37,879 nt of DNA, taken from assembly GCA_016281255.1 (NCBI GenBank), contig JAEEIG010000063.1, positions 1-37,879 of the forward strand. Reading direction: 5' to 3'. The stretch is from Bacteroidales bacterium. GTDB taxonomy: Bacteria > Bacteroidota > Bacteroidia > Bacteroidales > WCHB1-69. Below are positions 35,220 to 37,879 of this stretch, piece after piece. A program made the position numbers and the translations under genes. The notes below the pieces were generated by a model. That model worked only from the letters and a program-made list of their open reading frames with translations, was not told the origin of the DNA and made no database searches. Within the stretch, counting starts at the first letter, position 1. The number at the start of each line of letters is the position of its first letter.

Positions 35220-36428
35220 GCAGACCTTTGCCACTGCCGCTTTGAGTGCGCGGATCACCTCGTTCACCTGTTCGTCGGAGAGGTCAAAATAGACGGGAAG
35301 GCTGATTTCGCAGGCATATTGGCGGTAGGCATTCGGGTAGTCTTCAATACGATAACCTAAAGATTTATATGCTGTTAGCATCGGCAGCGGGATGAAATGC
35401 ACGTTGGCCGCCACCCCTTGTTCCGCCATATCCAGAATGACAGCGTCGCGTTGCTTTTCGGTGATGTTGTTCACCCGCAGGGTGAAGACATGGTAGGAGG
35501 AGATTTTGTCAGCCGTTTCGTAGGTGGGCACGACATATTGAGGATCGTTCTTAAAAGCTTGGTTATAAGCGTCGAAGATAGCTTTTCGGCGAGGCAGAAC
35601 GAGGCTGTCGTAGCGGGAGAGCTCCACAATGCCCATCGCGGCGGCCACATCGGTCATGTTGCATTTGTAGCCGATGGAGCAGACGTCGTAGCGCCATGCC
35701 CCGGCTTTCACTTTGGAGAAGGCGTCTTTCGACTGACCATGGAGGGAGAGCGTATTCATCTCTTTCTTGATTGTCTCGGAATCAAACGATTCCGGAAGAT
35801 TAATACAGATGGCGCCGCCTTCCGCTGTGGTGAGGTTTTTGACCGCATGGAACGAAAAGACGGAGATGTCGGCCAGAGCCCCGGTGTGTTTGCCTTTGTA
35901 GTAGGCGCCGAGGGAGTGGGCGGCATCGGCAAGCAGCAGGATACGACCCAGCTGTTGTTGCTTTTCGTTGTTGGGGGTAAAGATTCTTTGAATGTCGCTA
36001 TCGCACACTAAATCAAACAGTTCCTGATAATCGCAGGGCAGGCCCACGATATCCACGGGGATGATGGCTTTGGTGTGCGGGGTGATGGCGTCGCGTACCT
36101 TTTGCACGTGGACGAGCAGGTCGTCGTTCACGTCAACCATCACTAACTTGGCACCGCAATGGAGCACCACTTCGGCGGTGGCCGTGTAGGTGTAGGCGGG
36201 AACAATCACTTCGTCGCCCGGTCCGATGCCGAACCAGCGGAGCGCCAATTCCAGTCCTGCCGAGGCGGAGTTGACACATACAACGTGCTGAACAGCACAA
36301 TATTCCGCCAGCATTTGTTCAAATGCCTTTGTGCGTGGGCCCGTGGTTATCCACCCGGAGCGCAAGGCAGATACAACTTCGTTGATAATCGCGTCGTCGA
36401 TGTGAGGCGGGGAAAAGGGTATATTCAT
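35214..36428 (-). CDS. DegT/DnrJ/EryC1/StrS family PLP-dependent aminotransferase
   Basis: GWITTGPRTKAFE, GDEVIVPAYTYTATAEVV, SVFSFHAVKNLTTAEGGAI (PLP lysine), YKCNMTDVAAAMGIVEL. Confidence 0.95.
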   Translation of the reverse strand: MNIPFSPPHIDDAIINEVVSALRSGWITTGPRTKAFEQMLAEYCAVQHVVCVNSASAGLELALRWFGIGPGDEVIVPAYTYTATAEVVLHCGAKLVMVDVNDDLLVHVQKVRDAITPHTKAIIPVDIVGLPCDYQELFDLVCDSDIQRIFTPNNEKQQQLGRILLLADAAHSLGAYYKGKHTGALADISVFSFHAVKNLTTAEGGAICINLPESFDSETIKKEMNTLSLHGQSKDAFSKVKAGAWRYDVCSIGYKCNMTDVAAAMGIVELSRYDSLVLPRRKAIFDAYNQAFKNDPQYVVPTYETADKISSYHVFTLRVNNITEKQRDAVILDMAEQGVAANVHFIPLPMLTAYKSLGYRIEDYPNAYRQYACEISLPVYFDLSDEQVNEVIRALKAAVAKVCL

Positions 36429-36449
36429 TTTTTTTGGGATGATGCTTGT

Positions 36450-37544
36450 TTAAGGGTTTATTTTTTCCAGTTTTCTTGCTTTTCGTTCTTTGCTGTTTTG
36501 GGCCATTTGCCCGAAATCGAAGGCGAGGTCGAAGCAGTTGGGTGTGGCCCCGACGGCATAGTGCAGGCGGGAGAATCCAACATGTATTCCTTTGATATTC
36601 AGTTGCAAACCATAGGAGAAACCTGCCATCGATTTTCGGGAAACCACCTTCATTTCCTGATGGATGTTGTGGTTGTAGGCAAACTGAATGGAGAAGTATT
36701 TGATGGGTTCGATTTCGATGCCGAAGACAAAGTGGCGGAAGAAATTGTCGGCGAATTGCGCCACTTTGGACGGGTATTGCGGTTCTCCTGTGATGGCGTC
36801 GGTCTCGATGAAGGGGTTGTCAAGGCCGTAGTAGCTCATGTCCCAGCGGTAGAGGGAGTGGAGGGAGATGTGGTAGCGGATGGGGACGTGTTTGAGACGT
36901 TGCGAGAGGGCGATCTGCAGGTCGAAGGGGAGGGTTTCGCGGTTGCCGGGCGCGTAGGCCTTCACTTGGGTGCCGATGTTTTTCGCCAGCAGGGTGAGCG
37001 ACAGGTTGTGTTTTTCGTTGTAGTAGCTGCCGGCGACATCCACGGCAATGCCGGAGGAGAAGTAGGCCTCATAGTGGCTGAAGATGGTCTTGAGGTTGGC
37101 GCCGATGGAGAAGTTGGGGGAGAGTTGACGGCCCCAGCCGATGATCAGGGCGTAGTCGCCTGCGTTGAATTTGCCGGTCTCGATGCCGGAGGCGTCAGCC
37201 CCGCGAAAAGAGCCGTAGGCGAGCCCGTAAACCCCCACCGCGAAGCTGCCCGCCTTCGGGAAGGTGTAGGAATAGGCGGCGGATATGGCGTTGGTGGTGG
37301 TGAAATAGTCGGTATAGTTGAGCGCCAGGACATTATGTTGTCGCTCGCTGATGTAGGAGGGGTTCGTGAAAAGCAGGGTAGGATCGTTGTCGTGTACGGA
37401 GATGAGGTTGCCGCCAAGACCCATCAATCTTGATGAATAGCTGATATTGAGGAAGTTATAGACATACTTCCCGCCTACTTGCGCGTTGGTCGTCAACAAG
37501 CCGCCCAGCAGCAATAACACCCATAATAAACCTCGCCGATTCAT
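36450..37544 (-). CDS. porQ: Type IX secretion system protein PorQ
   Basis: Signal peptide; VGGKYVYNFLNISYSSRLMGLGGNLISVHDNDPTLLFTNPS; FadL/PorV-like OM barrel. Start placed at MNRRGLL. Confidence 0.85.
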   Translation of the reverse strand: MNRRGLLWVLLLLGGLLTTNAQVGGKYVYNFLNISYSSRLMGLGGNLISVHDNDPTLLFTNPSYISERQHNVLALNYTDYFTTTNAISAAYSYTFPKAGSFAVGVYGLAYGSFRGADASGIETGKFNAGDYALIIGWGRQLSPNFSIGANLKTIFSHYEAYFSSGIAVDVAGSYYNEKHNLSLTLLAKNIGTQVKAYAPGNRETLPFDLQIALSQRLKHVPIRYHISLHSLYRWDMSYYGLDNPFIETDAITGEPQYPSKVAQFADNFFRHFVFGIEIEPIKYFSIQFAYNHNIHQEMKVVSRKSMAGFSYGLQLNIKGIHVGFSRLHYAVGATPNCFDLAFDFGQMAQNSKERKARKLEKINP

Positions 37545-37635
37545 AAAAAATGAAGCGGCAAAGATATAATTTCTTCCATTTACCTTATGGGCATTTTGCA
37601 ATTTTAAGAAATTTTAGGAGTTAAAGAAAAATTCG

Positions 37636-37643
37636 TACTTTTG
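37636..37643 (+). promoter_or_regulatory. -7 promoter element TACTTTTG
   Basis: TAnnTTTG, 26 nt before the ATG at 37669. Confidence 0.55.
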
Positions 37644-37668
37644 TCGCCGATTTTGTAGAAACTAAAGC

Positions 37669-37879
37669 ATGCGAAAAATTTGGATTGACAACTTACGCTG
37701 GGTAACGGTACTATTAGTGCTGTTTTATCATGTCATCTATTTTTACAACAACAAAGACGTGTTCGGTGGCATAGGTGGTTTCAGCGATGGCCCACAGTAC
37801 CAAGATGTGGTGATGTATATCCTTTATCCATGGTTTATGCCACTGCTTTTCCTGTTGGCAGGTATCAGTGCAAAGTATT
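37669..37879 (+). CDS. Acyltransferase family 3 membrane protein (partial, runs off window)
   Basis: MRKIWIDNLRWVTVLLVLFYHVIYFYNN...PWFMPLLFLLAGISAKY, typical Acyl_transf_3 N-terminus. Confidence 0.8.
   Translation, partial: MRKIWIDNLRWVTVLLVLFYHVIYFYNNKDVFGGIGGFSDGPQYQDVVMYILYPWFMPLLFLLAGISAKY

Noticed and set aside
36159-37433. 424-aa plus-strand ORF opposite porQ and the DegT gene
   Set aside because: Spans two opposite genes; V/G/E-rich shadow translation with no signature.

Overview
The window is 37.9 kb of what looks like a Bacteroidales/Bacteroidota chromosome. Supporting signs are TAnnTTTG-type promoters, a T9SS C-terminal sorting domain, PorQ and DUF4175. It is mostly housekeeping: rlmD (5' end damaged), a GH3/serine-hydrolase fusion, tsaB, a Usp-like protein, a subtilase with a C-terminal beta-barrel-like region, a four-helix-bundle (S23/IVP) gene, a GntR/YtrA-type ABC operon, a phosphohexomutase, a large outer-membrane propeller/barrel protein, two rubrerythrins of opposite domain order, mnmG, ybeY, a T9SS-exported SGNH-like protein, an RsbW-like ATPase, DUF4175, a LUD/ferredoxin protein, rpiB, metG, an OMP, uvrB, sufE, an SDR, an LD-carboxypeptidase, a PlsC-type acyltransferase, a DegT aminotransferase, porQ and a partial acyltransferase-3 gene. 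The most unusual signal is intergenic. At least nine short tracts share a strict 7-nt period but have different units (AGGCAAT, TAATTGA, AAGTCTT, TAGTGAN, CTAAACC, AATTNNN, CTTTAAC). Most start exactly at, or supply, the stop codon of a CDS. Two pairs form inward-facing inverted arrays around a single gene (tsaB, and the four-helix-bundle ORF). A separate GTAGAGACG palindrome family appears three times, once inside a CDS. No rRNA, tRNA, CRISPR array or transposase was recognised. All calls come from reading the sequence by eye; no searches were run.
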